A stretch of 64,000 nt of DNA from Micromonospora sp. NBC_01699 (lineage in GTDB: Bacteria; Actinomycetota; Actinomycetes; Mycobacteriales; Micromonosporaceae). The notes beneath the pieces are model-generated. The model worked only from the letters and a program-made list of their open reading frames with translations, ran no database searches and had not been told where the DNA came from. Positions 10,801-22,625 of the stretch are shown here, piece after piece. The stretch's first letter is position 1, and every line of letters begins with the position of its first letter. The stretch lies in assembly GCF_036250065.1 (NCBI RefSeq), contig NZ_CP109199.1, forward strand, positions 4,712,001-4,776,000. The letters are read 5' to 3'. A program made the translations under genes and the position numbers.

Positions 10801-13800
10801 CGGCGCGGTCCCGGTGCAGGAGCGGCACCAGGGCCTCCGGGTCGATGGCCCGGTCGGCGAGACAGTCGCGGCCCATCGCGGTCAGCGTCTGGTCGGGGCC
10901 GAGTTCGACGAAGCGGGTGACGCCCTCGTCGGCGAGCACATTCATCCCGTCGTGGAAGCGGACGGCTTCGCGTACGTGCGCGACCCAGTAGTCGGCGGTC
11001 CCGATCTCCTCGGCGGTCGCCGGCCGACCGGTCAGGTTGGAGACCACCGGAATCCGGGGCGGCTGGAAGGTGATGGTCGCGGCGACCCGGCGGAAGTCGT
11101 CGAGCATCGCGTCCATGTGCGGCGAGTGGAACGCGTGGCTGACCGGGAGCCGTCGCGCCTTGCCGCCCAACGCCTGCCAGCGGGCGGCGGCGTCCCAGAT
11201 GACGTCCTCGTCGCCGGCGATGATGGTGGCGGCGGGGCCGTTGACCGCCGCGACGGCGGCTCGGTCCCGGTGGCCGTCGATCAGCGCGTGGGCCTGCGCC
11301 GCCGAGGCGGTCAACGCGACCATGGCGCCGCCGGCGGGCAGTGCCTGCATGAGCCGTCCACGGGCCGCGACGAGCCGGGTGGCGTCCGCGAGGGTGAACA
11401 CCCCGGCGACGTGCGCGGCGGCGATCTCCCCGACGGAGTGGCCCAGCAGCAGCGCCGGCCGCACACCCCAGTTCTGCACCAGCCGGGCCAGTGCCACCTC
11501 CAGCGCGAACAGCGCGGGCTGGGTGTATTCGGTGGTGTCGAGCAGGGCGGCCTCGGGCGAGCCGGCCGGGGCGAACATCACCTCCCGCAGCGGCCGGTCC
11601 AGTACGGCGTCGAACTCGGCGAACACCGCGTCGAGCGCGTCGGCGAACACCGGGTACACGCGGTACAGCTCGGCGCCCATGCCGGGACGTTGGCTGCCCT
11701 GCCCGGAGAAGAGGAACGCCGTCTTTCCGGCGGCGGACGTGCCCCGCACGACACCGGCGGCGGTGTCACCGGCGGCCAGTGCTCGCAGGCCCGCGAGCAG
11801 GGCGTCCCGGTCACCGGCGACGACGGCCGCGCGGCGCTCGAACGCGCTGCGTCCGATGGCGAGCGCGCGGGCGGTCCGGCCGAGGTCGAGGTCGGGGCGG
11901 GCTTCGGCGTACGCCAGCAGCCGTTGGGCCTGGTCGCGCAGTGCCGAGGGACCGCGCCCGGAGATCAGCCACGGTGTGATTCCGGTGCTCTGCGGTGCCG
12001 GCACGGGCGCGTCGTCGTCCGGCACGTGTTCCAGCACCGTGTGCGCGTTGGTGCCGCTGACGCCGAAGGACGACACGGCGGCGCGGCGCGGGTGGCCGTT
12101 GTCGGGCCAGCGGGTGTTCGCGGTCAGCACGGACACCGCGCCCGACGACCAGTCGACCAGCGGCGTCGGCCGGTCCACGTGCAGCGTGCCGGGCAGCAGG
12201 CCGTGCCGCATCGCCTGGACCATCTTGATGACGCCGGCGATGCCGGCGGCGGCCTGGGTGTGGCCGATGTTGGACTTGAGCGATCCGATGAGGAGGGGAC
12301 GGTCCGCGGGGCGGTTCTGGCCGTACGTGGCCAGCAGCGCCTGTGCCTCGATCGGGTCGCCCAGCCGGGTCCCGGTGCCGTGCGCCTCCACCGCGTCGAT
12401 CTCGGCGGCCCGGACACCGGCGTTGGCGAGCGCCTGCGCGATGACGCGCTGCTGGGAGGGGCCGTTCGGGGCGGTGAGCCCGTTGCTCGCACCGTCGGAG
12501 TTCACCGCCGAGCCGCGTACCAGGGCCAGCACCGGGTGTCCGTTGCGACGCGCGTCGGAGAGGCGTTCGAGGACGACGACGCCCGCGCCCTCGGCCCAGG
12601 CGGTGCCGTCGGCCGCGGCGGCGAACGGCTTGCAGCGGCCGTTCTCGGCGAGCCCCCGCTGGCGGCTGAACTCCACGAACGAGGTGGGCGTGGCCATGAT
12701 CGCGACGCCACCGGCCACGGCGAGGGTGCACTCGCCACTGCGCAGCGCCTGGCCGGCGAGGTGGATTGCGACGAGCGAGGAGGAGCAGGCGGTGTCCACG
12801 GTGACGGCCGGGCCCTCCAGCCCGAGGGTGTAGGCGATGCGGCCGGAGGCGACGCTGCCCGCGCTGCCGAGGCCCAGGTAGCCCTCAAGCTCCTCGGGCG
12901 GATTCTGCACCCGGGGCCCGTAGTCGTGGTAGCTGGATCCGACGAACACGCCGCAGCGGCTGCCCTTGAGCGAGAGTGGATCGACGCCGGCCCGCTCGAA
13001 CGCCTCCCAGGTGACCTCCAGCAGCAGCCGCTGCTGGGGGTCGATGGCGAGCGCCTCGCGCGGGGAGATGCCGAAGAAGGTCGGGTCGAACTCGTCGGCG
13101 TGGTGCAGGAAGCCACCCTCGCGGGTGTAGGACGTGCCGAGTTGCCCGGGGTCGGCGGAGTACAGCTCGTCGAGGTCCCAGCCACGACTGTCCGGGAACG
13201 TGGTGATCGCGTCGGTGCCGTCGACCACGAGCTGCCAGAGGTCCTCGGGCGAGCTGACGTCGCCCGGGAACCGGCAGCTCATCGCGACGATGGCGATCGG
13301 GTCGTCGGCGATCGTCGGCACCGCGACCGGCTCGGCGGGAGTGCCGGTGGGCTCGTCGGCGATGCCCAGCAGGCCGGTCAGGTGCCGTACCAGTGCGGTC
13401 GCCGTGGGATGGTCGAACGCCAGGGTGACCGACAGCCGCAGCCCGGTGCTGGCGGCCAGCCGGTTGCGCAGGTCGACGGCGGTCAGCGAGTCGAAGCCGA
13501 GTTCCTTGAAGACGCGGCCGGGCTCGATCGCGGCCGGGTCGGCGTGGCCGAGCGTCGCGGCGACCTCGGTCCGGACCAGTTTGAGCAGTTCCTCGTCGCG
13601 GTCCGCCGGGGACATCCGGACGAGGCGTCCGGCCAGCGAGTCGCCGTCCGGGCCGCCGCCCGGGGCGTCGTCGAGAAACGGTACGGCGTCGGGCAGGTCA
13701 CGCAGCGCGGTGGCGGCCCGCAGGGTGACCGTCGTACGGGTGAAGCGGGCCCAGTCGAAGCCGGAGACGATGAGCCGGTTCTCGCCGGTGGCCAGGGCCT

Positions 13801-16800
13801 CCTCCAGGGCGACCAGCGCGAGTTCGGGTGCCATCGGTTGCAGGCCGGCGCGGACGAGTTGGTCGCCGGAGGCGCTGGCCGCGCTCTGGCCCGCCCACAG
13901 GCCCCAGCCGATGGAGGTGGCCGGCAGCCCGAGGTCGCGGCGGTGCTCCGCGACCGCGTCGAGGTACGCGTTGGCGGCGGCGTAACTGGCCTGGCCGCTG
14001 CCGGGGAACGTGGCGGCGAGCGAGGAGAACAGGACGAACGCGTCGAGGTCGAGGTCGCGGGTCAGCTCGTCGAGGTGCCCCGCCGCTCGGGCCTTGGGGC
14101 CCAGCACGACGGCGGCCCGTTCCGGGGTGAGGCTGTCGAGCACTCCGTCGTCCAGGACACCGGCCGCGTGCACCACGGTCCGCAGCGGGCGGTCGGCCGG
14201 GATCGCGGCGAGGACGGCGGCGAGCGCGTCCCGGTCGGTGATGTCGCAGGCGACGGCGGTCGCGGTGACGCCGAGGCTGGTCAGCTCGGCGACGAGGGCC
14301 TCGGCGCCGGGCGCGGCCGGGCCGGTACGGCTGAGCAGCAGCAGGTGCCGGGCTCCCCGGCCGGCCAGCCGGCGGGCGACGTGGGCGCCGAGGGCGCCGG
14401 TGCCGCCGGTGACCAGTGCGGTGCCGGAGGTGTTCCAACCGTCACCGGTGACGGTGCCGGCCGGGGTGGCCCGGGTCAGCCGGCGGGCGAAGACACCCGA
14501 GGCGCGGATCGCTACCTGGTCCTCGCCGTCGAGGCCGGCCAGTACGGCCGCGAGGCGCCCGAGTGCCCGGTCGTCGAGACGGGCGGGCAGGTCGACGAGG
14601 CCGGCCCAGCGTTGCGGGTACTCGATGCCGGCGACGGTGCCGAGGCCCCAGATCATGGCCTGGTGCGGCGCGCCGATGGCGTCGGCGCGTCCGACCGAGA
14701 CGGCGCCGGTGGTGGCGGCCCAGAGCGGCGCGGTCACCCCGCTGTCGCCGAGTGCCTGCACAAGCGCGGCGGTCAGCGCCGTTCCGGCCGGCAGCGCCGG
14801 CCCGGCGGGGTGGTCACCGGGGGCGAGCGCGAGCAGCGACAGGATCCCGTCGGGCGGGCCGCCGGACAGGTGCCCGCGCAGGGTGTCGGTGATCCCGCCG
14901 CGGTCGCCTGCGTCGACGGTCACCGTGACGACGGTGGCGCCGTACCGGGTCAGGGCACGCTCGACGGCCGGGTCCACGGCGACGGTCTCGGGCACGATCA
15001 GCCACCAGGTGCCGCCGAGGGCCGGGGGCGCCGGGGCGGCCGGTACGGGTTTCCAGGTCACCCGGTAACGCCAGCCGTCGACGATGGAGCGGTCCCGGCG
15101 GTCGCGATGCCACGAGGAGAGCGCCGGGAGCACCGCGCGCAGCGAGGAGCGGGCCCGGTCGTCGGCGAGGCTCAGCGTGTCGGCGACGGTGGCCAGGTCG
15201 TTCTCCTCGACGGCGGTCCAGAATCCGGCGTCGGCGGGATCGGATCCGGCGGTGCCGGCGCTCGCGGCGGCCGGCGCCTCAAGCCAGTACCGGGTGTGCT
15301 GGAACGGGTACGTGGGCAGTTCGGTACGGCGGGCGCCGGTGCCGGCGTACACGGCGTTCCAGTCGATGGGGACGCCGTGGGCGTGCACCGCGCCGAGGGA
15401 GGTGAGGAACCGGCCGAGACCGCCGTCGTCGCCGACCAGGGTGCCGGTGACGCAGCCGGTGCCGCCGGCCGGTTCGAGCGCCTGCCGCAACCACACCGAC
15501 AGCACCGGGTCGGGGCTGACCTCGACGAAGGTGGTGTGCCCGGTACGCAGCAGCGCCGCGACGGCGGCGGCGAACTCGACCGGTTCGCGCAGGTTCCGGT
15601 ACCAGTACTCGGCGGCCAGGGCGGTGGTGTCGACGCGGTCACCGGCGACCGTGGAGTAGAACGCGACGTCCGACGGCTGCGGGGTGATCCCGGCGAAGCC
15701 GTTCGTCAGTTCGCCGTGCAGGGCCTCGACCTGGGGCGAGTGTCCGGCGAACGTGACGCCGGGCAGGTCCCAGGACATGATGCCGGCGTCGGCGAGGCGT
15801 TCGCCCAGCTCCCGCAGTGCCGCGAGGTCGCCGGAGACGGTGACCGAGCCGGGGCCGTTGACCGCGGCGACCGAGATCCGGTCGGCCCAGGGCGCGAGGT
15901 GGCCGGTGATCCGGTCCGGTGGGGTCGCGGCGAACAGCATGCCGCCGTTGCCGACGAGCGGGAGCAGGGCTTTGCTCCGCAGGGCGACGATGCGCGCCCC
16001 GTCGGCCAGGGACAGGCCACCGGCCACCACCGCGGCGGCGATCTCACCCTGTGAATGACCGACCACCGCGTCCGGCTCCACACCGTACCCACGCCAGACC
16101 GAGGCCAGCGACACCATCACCGAGAACAGGACCGGCTGCACCACGTCGACCCGTTCCCACGAATCACCCTCCCGGACCAGATCGAGCAACGACCAGTCCA
16201 CGAACGGCGCCAGCGCCGCCGCACACTCCCCCATCCGCTCCGCGAACACCGGAGACTCGTCCAGCAACTCCCGAGCCATCCCCACCCACTGCGAACCCTG
16301 CCCCGGAAACACGAAGACCGTACGGCCGGACCGGTCCGCGACGCCCTCGGCGAGACGGTCGTCGGCGCGGCCCTCGGCCAGGGCGGTCAGGGCCCGCAGC
16401 AGGGTGGTGGAGTCGGCGCCGGTGATCGTGGCGCGGTGCTCGAACGCGGTGCGGTCATGGGCCAGCGAGTGGCCGAGGTCGGCGAGGTGCGCACCGGGGT
16501 TTCGGACGAGGAGGTCGGCGAGCCGGGTGGCCTGGTCCCGCAGCGCCCGCTCGGTACGGGCCGACAGCGGCCACAGCACGGGCCGGTCGGCGGCCGGGGC
16601 GATCGAGGGCAGGGGTTCGGCGACGGTCTCCGCCTCGGCGGTGGGTGGCTGCTCGATGATGACGTGCGCGTTGGTGCCGCTCATGCCGAACGAGGAGATC
16701 CCGGCGCGGCGGGGCCGGGGGCCGGGCAGCCACGGCCGGGGCTCGGTGAGCAGGGCGACGTTGCCGGCGGACCAGTCGACGTCCGGGTTCGGCTCGGCGG

Positions 16801-19800
16801 CGTGCAGGGTCCGGGGCAGCTGCCCGTGCCGGAGCGCCTGGACCACCTTGATGATGCCGGCGACACCGGAGGCGGCCTGGGTGTGGCCGATGTTCGACTT
16901 GATCGAGCCGAGCAGCAGGGGCCGGTCGGCGGGCCGGTCCCGACCGTACGTGGCCAGCAGCGCGTGCGCCTCGATCGGGTCGCCCAGCCGGGTACCGGTG
17001 CCGTGCGCCTCGACCACGTCGACCTCGGCCGGGGTGAGGCCGGCGTTGGCGAGCGCACCCCGGATGACGCGCTGCTGGGCCAGCCCGTTCGGCGCGGTGA
17101 GGCCGTTGCTGGCACCGTCGGAGTTGATCGCGGAGCCGCGCACGACCGCGAGTACGGGGTGGCCGTGGCGCCGGGCGTCGGACAGGCGCTCGATCAGTAC
17201 GACACCGGCGCCCTCGGCGATGCCGAAACCGTCCGCCCCGGCGCCGAAGGACTTGCAGCGCCCGTCGACGGCGAGGCCACGCTGACGGCTGAAGCTGGTG
17301 AGCGACATGGGGGTGCCCAGCACCGTGACGCCCCCGACCAGCGCCAGCGTGCACTCCCCCGCGCGCAGCGACTGCACGGCCAGATGCAGCGCGACCAGCG
17401 ACGAGGAGCAGGCGGTGTCCACGGTGACGGCGGGACCTTCGAGGCCCAGGCTGTAGGCGATCCGTCCGGACAGGACGCTGGTCGACACCCCGGCGACGAG
17501 GTGGCCCTCGACCTCCTCGGCGACATCGTGGCTGCCGTACCCCTGGTAGGCGGCCCCGGCGAAGACGCTGGTCCGGCTGCCGCGCAGCCCGGCCGGGTCG
17601 ATGCCGGCCGCCTCCAGCGCCTCCCACGACGTCTCCAGCAGCAGCCGCTGCTGCGGGTCCATGGCCAGGGCCTCGCGCGGGGAGATGCCGAAGAACGCCG
17701 CGTCGAACGCGCCGGCGTCCTGGAGGAAGCCGCCGGCGACCGGGTACGTGGTGCCGGGATCGGCGTCGTGGCGGCCGGTGAGGTCCCAACCACGGTCGGC
17801 GGGGATCCCGGTGACGGCTTCGCCGCCGTCGACGACCAGGTCCCAGAGCTCGTCCGGGGTGTTGACACCGCCCGGATACCGGCACGCCATGGCGACGATG
17901 ACGACGGGGTCCGCGTCGGTCGCGACGGCGGTGGGGATCTCCTCGCGATCGTCGGTGGGGGTGCCGAGCAGCAGCTCACCGAGGTGGCGGGCGAGCGCGG
18001 TGGCCGACGGGTAGTCGAAGATGACCGTGACGGGCAGCCGCAGCCCGGTGGCGGTGTTGAGGCGGTTGCGCATCTCGACCGCGGTGAGCGAGTCGAAGCC
18101 GAGGTCGCGGAACGCACGGTCCGAGTCCACCGTCGCGCCGGGTTCGTAGCCGAGGACGCCCGCCGCGTGCGTGCGGACGAGGTCGGTGAGGAGCCGGCCA
18201 CGGTCGGCGGCCACGGTCTCGCGCAGCCGGCGCCGCAGCGCACCCCCGGCGCCGTCGTCGTCCGGGGCCGGCTCGTCGTCGGCGGCCAGGATCCGGCGGA
18301 CCTCGGGCAGGTCGCCGATGAGCCGGCTCGGGCGTACCGACGTGAACACCGGCGCGAACCGGTCCCAGTCGACCTCGGCGACGACGATGACGGTGTCGTC
18401 GTTGTCGAGCACCTGTTGCAGGGCGGTGAGCGCCACCGTCGGGGACATGAACGGGACGCCCCGGCCGCGTAGCTGGTCCTCGACCAGGTTCGCGGCCATC
18501 CCGCCGCCGTCGGCCGGGTCCCAGATGCCCCAGACGACGGAGGTGGCGGCCAGGCCCCGCGACCGGCGGTTCTCGGCGAGCCCGTCGAGGTAGGCGTTGG
18601 CGGCGGCGTACGCGCCGTGCTCGGCGCTGCCCCAGACCGCCGAGATCGACGAGAACAGCACGAAAGCGTCCAGGTCGGCGTCGCCGAACACCGCGTCGAG
18701 GTTGTCCGCGCCGCGGACCTTCGCGTCCAGGGTCGGCGCGAAGTCGTCGGGGTCGGTGCCGTCGAGCGGCACCAGCACCCCACTGCCGGCGGCGTGGATC
18801 ACGGTACGGATGTCGGCGCCGTCGGCGCGCAGCGTGGCGACGAGCGTGGCCAACGCGTCCCGGTCGGCGACGTCGCAGGCGGCGACGGTGACCCGGGTGC
18901 CGGCGGCGGTGAGTTCCTCGGCCAGCTCGGCGGCTTCGCCCCGGCGGCTGACCAGCACGAGGTGCTCGGCTCCGCGAGCGGCGGCCCAACGGGCGAGTTG
19001 CCCGCCGACTCCCCCGGTGCCACCGGTGATGAGCGTGGTGCCGTTGGGTCGCCAGGTGCGGACCCGGGTCTCGCCGAGCGCCGCGCGGACGAGCCGCCGA
19101 CCGTAGGCACCGGTGGCCCGTACGGCGATCTGGTCCTCGCCGTCGGGGTTGTGCAGGGCGTGGCGCAGCCGGTCGGCGGTGCGCTCGTCGATGACGGCGG
19201 GCAGGTCGACCAGGCCGCCCCAGCGGTCCGGGTGTTCGAGCGCGGCGACCCGGCCGAGGCCCCAGATCAGGCTCTGCGCGGGGCTGGTCAGGACGTCACC
19301 GGTGCCGGTGCTGACCGCGCCCCGGGTGGCCCACCACAGTGGCGCGGCGCAGCCGCTGTCGCCGAGCGCCTGCACGAGAACCAGGCTCAGCGCGGTGCCG
19401 TCGGTGAGCTGCGGGTGCCGGCGGTGCGGGGTGGCGTCGGTGCCGAGCAGCGACAGGATCCCGTCGACCGGGCCGGCGAGGACGGCGGCGAGGCGGGCGG
19501 CGAGCCGGGCGCGGTCGTCGTCGGTCGGGCCGAGTTCCAGCCGTACGACGGTGGCGCCGGCCACGCTGAGGGCCGACTCGCACCCGGCGGTCAGGGTGTC
19601 GTCGCCGACGCTGGACGTGACCAGCAGCCACCTGCCGGTCAGGGCCGGGGCCGGCGCGTCGGTGAGGCGTTGCCAGGTGACCCGGTAGCGCCAGGAGTCC
19701 GCCGTGGTCCGGTCCTCGTGCTGTCGGCGCCAGGCGGCCAGGGCGGGCAGCACGGCGCTCGCGGTGTCGGCCGGGTCGATGCCGAGCGTGGCGGTGAAGG

Positions 19801-22609
19801 CGGGTAGGTCGCGGTCGTCGACGGTCTGCCAGAACGCGGCTTCGGCGGCGGGTGGGGCCGGTGCCGTACCGGTGGCCCCGGCGGCGCGTTCGAGCCAGAA
19901 CCAGCGCCGCTGGAACGCGTACGTGGGCAGCCCGGCGTCGCCGCCGGTGGTGGCGGGGAACAGCGCTGACCAGTCGAGTGCCAGCCCGCGTACGTGGGCC
20001 TCGCCGAGCGAGCGCAGAACGGCGCCGAACCCGTCCTGGTCGCGCCGGAGCGTGCCGACGGCGGTGGCGTCGAGCCCGGCGTCGTCGGCGGTCTGGCTGA
20101 TGCCGATGGTGAGGATCGGATGCGCGCTGGACTCGACGAAGTAGGTGTAGCCCTCCGCCAGCAGGGCGCGGACGGCCTCGGCGAAGCGGACCGGCTGGCG
20201 CAGGTTGCGGTACCAGTAGTCGGCGTCCAGGGTGCCGGTGTCCTGCCAGGCCGCCTCCAGGGTGGAGAAGAACGGCACGGTGGAGGGGGTCGGGCTCAGG
20301 TCGGCGAGTTCCGTGAGCAGCCGGTCCCGGACCCGGTCGACGTGTGCGGTGTGGGAGGCGTAGTCCACCGGGAGCACGCGGGCGCGGATGCCGTCGGCGA
20401 CGAGTTCGCCGACGATCTGCTCGATGGCGGCGGCGTCCCCGGCGAGGACGGTCGAGGACGGGGCGTTGACGGCGGCGACGCCGAGCCGGCCGGACCAGGC
20501 CCGGAGGCGGTCGGTGAGGTCGGCGGCCGGCAGCGGCACCGAGGCCATGCCGCCGCTGCCGGCCAGGGCGGCGAGGGCCCGGCTGCGCAGGGCGACGATC
20601 TTGGCGCCGTCGGCCAGGGACAGGCCACCGGCCACCACCGCCGCCGCGATCTCACCCTGCGAGTGACCGACCACCGCGTCCGGCTCCACGCCGAGCGAGC
20701 GCCACACCGAGGCCAGCGACACCATGACGGCGAACAGGGCCGGCTGCACGACGTCGACGCGGTCCCACGGGTCCTTGTTCCGTACCAGATCGGTCAGCGA
20801 CCAGTCGACGAACGGTGCCAGGGCCGCCTCGCACTCGGCCATCCGCCCGGCGAAGACCGGGGACTGGTCGAGCAGTTCCCGGGCCATCCCGGCCCACTGC
20901 GAACCCTGCCCGGGGAACACGAAGACGGTGCGGCCGGGTTGCCCGGCGGTGCCCCGGACGAGGTTGGCGGCCTCCTCGCCGGTGGCCAGCGCCCGCAGGC
21001 CGTCGAGCAGCCCGTCCCGGTCCCCGGCGACCACGACGGCCCGGTGCTCGAACGCGGTCCGGCTGGTGGCCAGCGCGCGGGCGACGGCGGCGGGTACCGG
21101 GTCGGGTTCGCGGTCGAGGTGGGCGATCAGGTTGCGGGCCTGGGCGGCCAGCGCCTCATCGGTACGCCCGGAGACGACGTACGGCAGGACGGGCGGCAGG
21201 TCGGCGGGCTCCTCCGGCTCGGTTGCGGGAGTGGGGGCCTGTTCGAGCACGACGTGGGCGTTGGTGCCGCTGACCCCGAACGCCGACACCCCCGCCCGGC
21301 GCAGATCCGTCGAGGTCCACTCGCGGGCCGCCGAGAGCAGCCGTACGGCCCCGGACGACCAGTCCACCTGCGGCGTGGGTTCGTCGACGTGCAGCGTCGG
21401 CGGCATCACCCCGGCCCGCAACGCCAACACCATCTTGATCACACCACCCACCCCGGCGGCGGCGGACGTGTGACCAACGTTCGACTTGAAGGAGCCCAGC
21501 CAGAGCGGCCGATCCGCCGGGCGGTCCTGCCCGTACGTCGCCAGCAACGCCTGCGCCTCGATCGGATCACCCAACCGCGTCCCCGTACCGTGCCCCTCGA
21601 CCACGTCCACCTCGACCGCAGTCAGCCGCGCGTCCGCCAACGCCGCTCGGATCACCCGCTGCTGCGCCGGCCCGTTCGGCGCCGTCAGACCGTTCGACGC
21701 GCCGTCCTGGTTGACCGCCGTACCACGGACGATCGCCAGCACCGGGTGCCCGTTCGCCACCGCGTCCGACAGCCGCTCCAGCAGCAGCATGCCGACGCCG
21801 TCGGACCAGATGGTGCCGTCGGCCGCGCCCGCGTACGCCTTGCAGCGGCCGTCCGGGGCGAGCGCGCCCTGCCGGCTGAACGCCACGTACGGGTCCGGGT
21901 CGGCGACGACGGTGGCACCGCCGGTGATCGCCATCGAGCACTCACCCGCGCGCAGCGAACGCACGGCCAGGTGCAGGGCGACCAGCGACGACGAGCACGC
22001 CGTGTCGACGGTGAGCGCGGGACCGGTCAGCCCGAGCAGGTAGGAGAGCCGGCCCGACATGACGCTGCTGGCCATCCCGGTGTGCAGCAGCCCCTCGACC
22101 TCGGGGACGTGGGCGGTGCCGAAGCCGTAGCCGCTCATCATGGCGCCGACGAAGACGCCGGTGTCGGTGTTGCGCAGGGTCGCGGGCACGATGCCGGCCC
22201 GTTCCAGTGCCTCCCACGCGGTTTCCAGGATCAGCCGCTGCTGCGGGTCCATGGCCAGGGCCTCGCGCGGCGAGATGCCGAAGAAGCCCGGATCGAACTC
22301 GCCGGCGTCGGGCAGGAAGCCGCCGTTGCGGGTGTAGGACGTACCCGGGTTGTCGGGGTCGGGGTGGTAGAGCCCGGCGGTGTCCCAGCCGCGCCGGTCC
22401 GGCCACTCGGTGATGGCGTCGGTGCCGCTGGTGACCAGGTCCCAGAGCTGCTCCGGGGAGTTGGCACCGCCCGGAAACCGGCAGCTCATCGCGACGATCG
22501 CGATCGGCTCGTGCCGCGCGTCCCGCTCCTCGCGGAGCTGGCGGCGGGCCTGGCCGAGGTCGGCGGTCGCGCGGCGCAGGTATTCGAGGAGCTTCTCTTC
22601 GTTCGGCAT
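7874..22609 (-). CDS. Type I modular PKS gene D, modules 6, 7 and 8
   Basis: A 4,911-aa protein carrying three extension modules. It starts at ATG 22609, 14 nt after gene C, with GAGGAG overlapping the gene C stop. The docking helix [18 protein letters not shown] should pair with the acidic gene C tail. Module 6 is KS-AT(YASH, methylmalonyl)-KR(A2-like)-ACP, about residues 35-1545. Module 7 is KS-AT(FAGH, ethylmalonyl-like)-KR(LDD, B1)-ACP, about 1565-3080. Module 8 is KS-AT(HAFH, malonyl)-DH-KR(LAD, B-like)-ACP, about 3100-4835. All three KS have TACSSS. The acidic C-terminus ([16 protein letters not shown]) is a docking tail for gene E. Together the modules should add CH(OH)CH(Me), CH(OH)CH(X) and CH=CH. 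There is no TE. Confidence 0.98.
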   Translation of the reverse strand: MPNEEKLLEYLRRATADLGQARRQLREERDARHEPIAIVAMSCRFPGGANSPEQLWDLVTSGTDAITEWPDRRGWDTAGLYHPDPDNPGTSYTRNGGFLPDAGEFDPGFFGISPREALAMDPQQRLILETAWEALERAGIVPATLRNTDTGVFVGAMMSGYGFGTAHVPEVEGLLHTGMASSVMSGRLSYLLGLTGPALTVDTACSSSLVALHLAVRSLRAGECSMAITGGATVVADPDPYVAFSRQGALAPDGRCKAYAGAADGTIWSDGVGMLLLERLSDAVANGHPVLAIVRGTAVNQDGASNGLTAPNGPAQQRVIRAALADARLTAVEVDVVEGHGTGTRLGDPIEAQALLATYGQDRPADRPLWLGSFKSNVGHTSAAAGVGGVIKMVLALRAGVMPPTLHVDEPTPQVDWSSGAVRLLSAAREWTSTDLRRAGVSAFGVSGTNAHVVLEQAPTPATEPEEPADLPPVLPYVVSGRTDEALAAQARNLIAHLDREPDPVPAAVARALATSRTAFEHRAVVVAGDRDGLLDGLRALATGEEAANLVRGTAGQPGRTVFVFPGQGSQWAGMARELLDQSPVFAGRMAECEAALAPFVDWSLTDLVRNKDPWDRVDVVQPALFAVMVSLASVWRSLGVEPDAVVGHSQGEIAAAVVAGGLSLADGAKIVALRSRALAALAGSGGMASVPLPAADLTDRLRAWSGRLGVAAVNAPSSTVLAGDAAAIEQIVGELVADGIRARVLPVDYASHTAHVDRVRDRLLTELADLSPTPSTVPFFSTLEAAWQDTGTLDADYWYRNLRQPVRFAEAVRALLAEGYTYFVESSAHPILTIGISQTADDAGLDATAVGTLRRDQDGFGAVLRSLGEAHVRGLALDWSALFPATTGGDAGLPTYAFQRRWFWLERAAGATGTAPAPPAAEAAFWQTVDDRDLPAFTATLGIDPADTASAVLPALAAWRRQHEDRTTADSWRYRVTWQRLTDAPAPALTGRWLLVTSSVGDDTLTAGCESALSVAGATVVRLELGPTDDDRARLAARLAAVLAGPVDGILSLLGTDATPHRRHPQLTDGTALSLVLVQALGDSGCAAPLWWATRGAVSTGTGDVLTSPAQSLIWGLGRVAALEHPDRWGGLVDLPAVIDERTADRLRHALHNPDGEDQIAVRATGAYGRRLVRAALGETRVRTWRPNGTTLITGGTGGVGGQLARWAAARGAEHLVLVSRRGEAAELAEELTAAGTRVTVAACDVADRDALATLVATLRADGADIRTVIHAAGSGVLVPLDGTDPDDFAPTLDAKVRGADNLDAVFGDADLDAFVLFSSISAVWGSAEHGAYAAANAYLDGLAENRRSRGLAATSVVWGIWDPADGGGMAANLVEDQLRGRGVPFMSPTVALTALQQVLDNDDTVIVVAEVDWDRFAPVFTSVRPSRLIGDLPEVRRILAADDEPAPDDDGAGGALRRRLRETVAADRGRLLTDLVRTHAAGVLGYEPGATVDSDRAFRDLGFDSLTAVEMRNRLNTATGLRLPVTVIFDYPSATALARHLGELLLGTPTDDREEIPTAVATDADPVVIVAMACRYPGGVNTPDELWDLVVDGGEAVTGIPADRGWDLTGRHDADPGTTYPVAGGFLQDAGAFDAAFFGISPREALAMDPQQRLLLETSWEALEAAGIDPAGLRGSRTSVFAGAAYQGYGSHDVAEEVEGHLVAGVSTSVLSGRIAYSLGLEGPAVTVDTACSSSLVALHLAVQSLRAGECTLALVGGVTVLGTPMSLTSFSRQRGLAVDGRCKSFGAGADGFGIAEGAGVVLIERLSDARRHGHPVLAVVRGSAINSDGASNGLTAPNGLAQQRVIRGALANAGLTPAEVDVVEAHGTGTRLGDPIEAHALLATYGRDRPADRPLLLGSIKSNIGHTQAASGVAGIIKVVQALRHGQLPRTLHAAEPNPDVDWSAGNVALLTEPRPWLPGPRPRRAGISSFGMSGTNAHVIIEQPPTAEAETVAEPLPSIAPAADRPVLWPLSARTERALRDQATRLADLLVRNPGAHLADLGHSLAHDRTAFEHRATITGADSTTLLRALTALAEGRADDRLAEGVADRSGRTVFVFPGQGSQWVGMARELLDESPVFAERMGECAAALAPFVDWSLLDLVREGDSWERVDVVQPVLFSVMVSLASVWRGYGVEPDAVVGHSQGEIAAAVVAGGLSLADGARIVALRSKALLPLVGNGGMLFAATPPDRITGHLAPWADRISVAAVNGPGSVTVSGDLAALRELGERLADAGIMSWDLPGVTFAGHSPQVEALHGELTNGFAGITPQPSDVAFYSTVAGDRVDTTALAAEYWYRNLREPVEFAAAVAALLRTGHTTFVEVSPDPVLSVWLRQALEPAGGTGCVTGTLVGDDGGLGRFLTSLGAVHAHGVPIDWNAVYAGTGARRTELPTYPFQHTRYWLEAPAAASAGTAGSDPADAGFWTAVEENDLATVADTLSLADDRARSSLRAVLPALSSWHRDRRDRSIVDGWRYRVTWKPVPAAPAPPALGGTWWLIVPETVAVDPAVERALTRYGATVVTVTVDAGDRGGITDTLRGHLSGGPPDGILSLLALAPGDHPAGPALPAGTALTAALVQALGDSGVTAPLWAATTGAVSVGRADAIGAPHQAMIWGLGTVAGIEYPQRWAGLVDLPARLDDRALGRLAAVLAGLDGEDQVAIRASGVFARRLTRATPAGTVTGDGWNTSGTALVTGGTGALGAHVARRLAGRGARHLLLLSRTGPAAPGAEALVAELTSLGVTATAVACDITDRDALAAVLAAIPADRPLRTVVHAAGVLDDGVLDSLTPERAAVVLGPKARAAGHLDELTRDLDLDAFVLFSSLAATFPGSGQASYAAANAYLDAVAEHRRDLGLPATSIGWGLWAGQSAASASGDQLVRAGLQPMAPELALVALEEALATGENRLIVSGFDWARFTRTTVTLRAATALRDLPDAVPFLDDAPGGGPDGDSLAGRLVRMSPADRDEELLKLVRTEVAATLGHADPAAIEPGRVFKELGFDSLTAVDLRNRLAASTGLRLSVTLAFDHPTATALVRHLTGLLGIADEPTGTPAEPVAVPTIADDPIAIVAMSCRFPGDVSSPEDLWQLVVDGTDAITTFPDSRGWDLDELYSADPGQLGTSYTREGGFLHHADEFDPTFFGISPREALAIDPQQRLLLEVTWEAFERAGVDPLSLKGSRCGVFVGSSYHDYGPRVQNPPEELEGYLGLGSAGSVASGRIAYTLGLEGPAVTVDTACSSSLVAIHLAGQALRSGECTLAVAGGVAIMATPTSFVEFSRQRGLAENGRCKPFAAAADGTAWAEGAGVVVLERLSDARRNGHPVLALVRGSAVNSDGASNGLTAPNGPSQQRVIAQALANAGVRAAEIDAVEAHGTGTRLGDPIEAQALLATYGQNRPADRPLLIGSLKSNIGHTQAAAGIAGVIKMVQAMRHGLLPGTLHVDRPTPLVDWSSGAVSVLTANTRWPDNGHPRRAAVSSFGVSGTNAHTVLEHVPDDDAPVPAPQSTGITPWLISGRGPSALRDQAQRLLAYAEARPDLDLGRTARALAIGRSAFERRAAVVAGDRDALLAGLRALAAGDTAAGVVRGTSAAGKTAFLFSGQGSQRPGMGAELYRVYPVFADALDAVFAEFDAVLDRPLREVMFAPAGSPEAALLDTTEYTQPALFALEVALARLVQNWGVRPALLLGHSVGEIAAAHVAGVFTLADATRLVAARGRLMQALPAGGAMVALTASAAQAHALIDGHRDRAAVAAVNGPAATIIAGDEDVIWDAAARWQALGGKARRLPVSHAFHSPHMDAMLDDFRRVAATITFQPPRIPVVSNLTGRPATAEEIGTADYWVAHVREAVRFHDGMNVLADEGVTRFVELGPDQTLTAMGRDCLADRAIDPEALVPLLHRDRAESWSVPTALARLHSLGGEVAWDEFFAGTGTHHVDLPTYAFQRDRYWLEGNTEAGDVASAGLQPTGHPLLGAAVALADSDGYLFTTRLSTRTHPWLAEHGVLGTALFPATAFLELAIRAADQAGCDQVEELLLEAPLAIGSPGAVLLQLAVGAPEPDGSRTLTIHSRPEHAPPEQPWTRHASGRLTAAAPAPAPDRLTEWPPPGAEPIDTTGLYERFEQGGFSYGPAFQGLRAAWRLGDEVYAEASLPQQHRSDATRYGLHPALLDSSLHALTYGVLAGSTRSWLPFSWNGVRLHASGSPALRIRLRPAGQDAVEVLATDPTGDPVVEIRALALRPVSADQVRTARPLGRHDDLYRVEWPVLPAHPAPPGGDWVLLGDDATAWTGAGVTRTVADLAGLAAAPTLPDVVVAPIPIAADPERDEAGTARAAAAYALTLVQGWLAEERFRAATLLVVTRGGVAVSPDADVPALAHAAVWGLVRTAQTENPHRFVLADLDDDPASRSALRAAVGSGEPQLALRDGVAHRARLAPVSRTGTEAPPAWGGDGTVLITGGTGAIGRHIARHLAVEHGVRHLLLTGRRGPAAEGAAELHAELTALGVRVDIVACDVSDRDQLTALLAAVPTAHPLTAVVHAAGVLADGVVDAMTPQRLHEAMRPKADAALLLDELTRDRDLAAFVLFSSIAGVFGGMGQGNYAAANALLDALAHRRRARGLPATSLDWGLWATEGGMSGSLDAGDLRRIARSGIVAFTPADGVRLFDVAVAVDEPAVLPLRMDLEAMAVGGHPVMLRGLVRPPARRTAGLATGPDAADTLTQRLAGQTETQRGRTLLELVRLHAATVLGFADPGDVDGDRGLLELGFDSLTAVELRNRLNAATGLRLPATLLFDYPTSSAVARHLAAELVPAQTAPAVPGLAELDLLEGVLNGGPTDPEVVDRLQILLTRLRAGTDADTASVQERMDRATDDEIFDFIDNELGM
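8105..13308 (-). other. PKS module 8: KS-AT(malonyl)-DH-KR(B-like)-ACP
   Basis: The AT has FSGQGSQ, GHSVGE and HAFH, typical of malonyl-CoA. DH has [10 protein letters not shown] and DSSLH. KR has GGTGAIG and the catalytic Ser and Tyr, with LAD in place of LDD, keeping the diagnostic last Asp. A trans disubstituted double bond is predicted. Confidence 0.88.
13370..17913 (-). other. PKS module 7: KS-AT(unusual extender, FAGH)-KR(B1)-ACP
   Basis: The AT keeps GHSQG, but the specificity loop at about 15740-15755 reads TFAGHSPQ instead of YASH or HAFH. xAGH loops are reported for ethylmalonyl-CoA ATs; methoxymalonyl is the alternative. KR has LDD and SYAAANA without Pro two residues after Tyr, so B1. 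The predicted unit is CH(OH)-CH(Et or OMe). Confidence 0.85.
15997..16319 (-). repeat. Near-identical AT segment (module 7 copy)
   Basis: Same AT N-terminal segment as in modules 5 and 9, but joined here to a C-terminal half carrying the FAGH specificity loop. It shows more third-position differences than the other pair. Confidence 0.72.
17970..22515 (-). other. PKS module 6: KS-AT(methylmalonyl)-KR(A2-like)-ACP
   Basis: AT has GHSQG and YASH. KR has GGTGGVG and the catalytic Tyr but no LDD. It carries Trp eight residues before Tyr and His three residues before it (WGSAEHGAY). By the Keatinge-Clay fingerprints this is A2, predicting an L-configured hydroxyl with an epimerised methyl. No DH is present between the AT and the KR. 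Confidence 0.88.
21323..21706 (-). repeat. Near-identical KS C-terminal segment (module 6 copy)
   Basis: Partner of 1135-1518. Both KS follow modules of the same operon and share this block, while their N-terminal halves differ, as expected after gene conversion. Confidence 0.8.
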
Positions 22610-22619
22610 CTGTCGTCCG

Positions 22620-22625
22620 CTCCTC
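22620..22625 (-). promoter_or_regulatory. Shine-Dalgarno of gene D overlapping the gene C stop
   Basis: Read on the minus strand, the junction is TGAGGAGCGGACAGATG. GAGGAG lies inside and just after the TGA stop of gene C and 10 nt before the gene D start. This supports coupled translation and fixes the start at 22609. Confidence 0.8.

Noticed and set aside
4624-16054. Very long plus-strand open frames (4624-7821, 10508-16054 and similar)
   Set aside because: They are GC-driven shadows of the minus-strand PKS genes, with Gly/Arg/Gln-rich low-complexity translations and no domains.
18597-18700. Module 6 KR considered inactive because it lacks LDD
   Set aside because: GGTGGVG, FVLFSS and the catalytic Tyr are present, and Trp and His mark an active A2-type KR.
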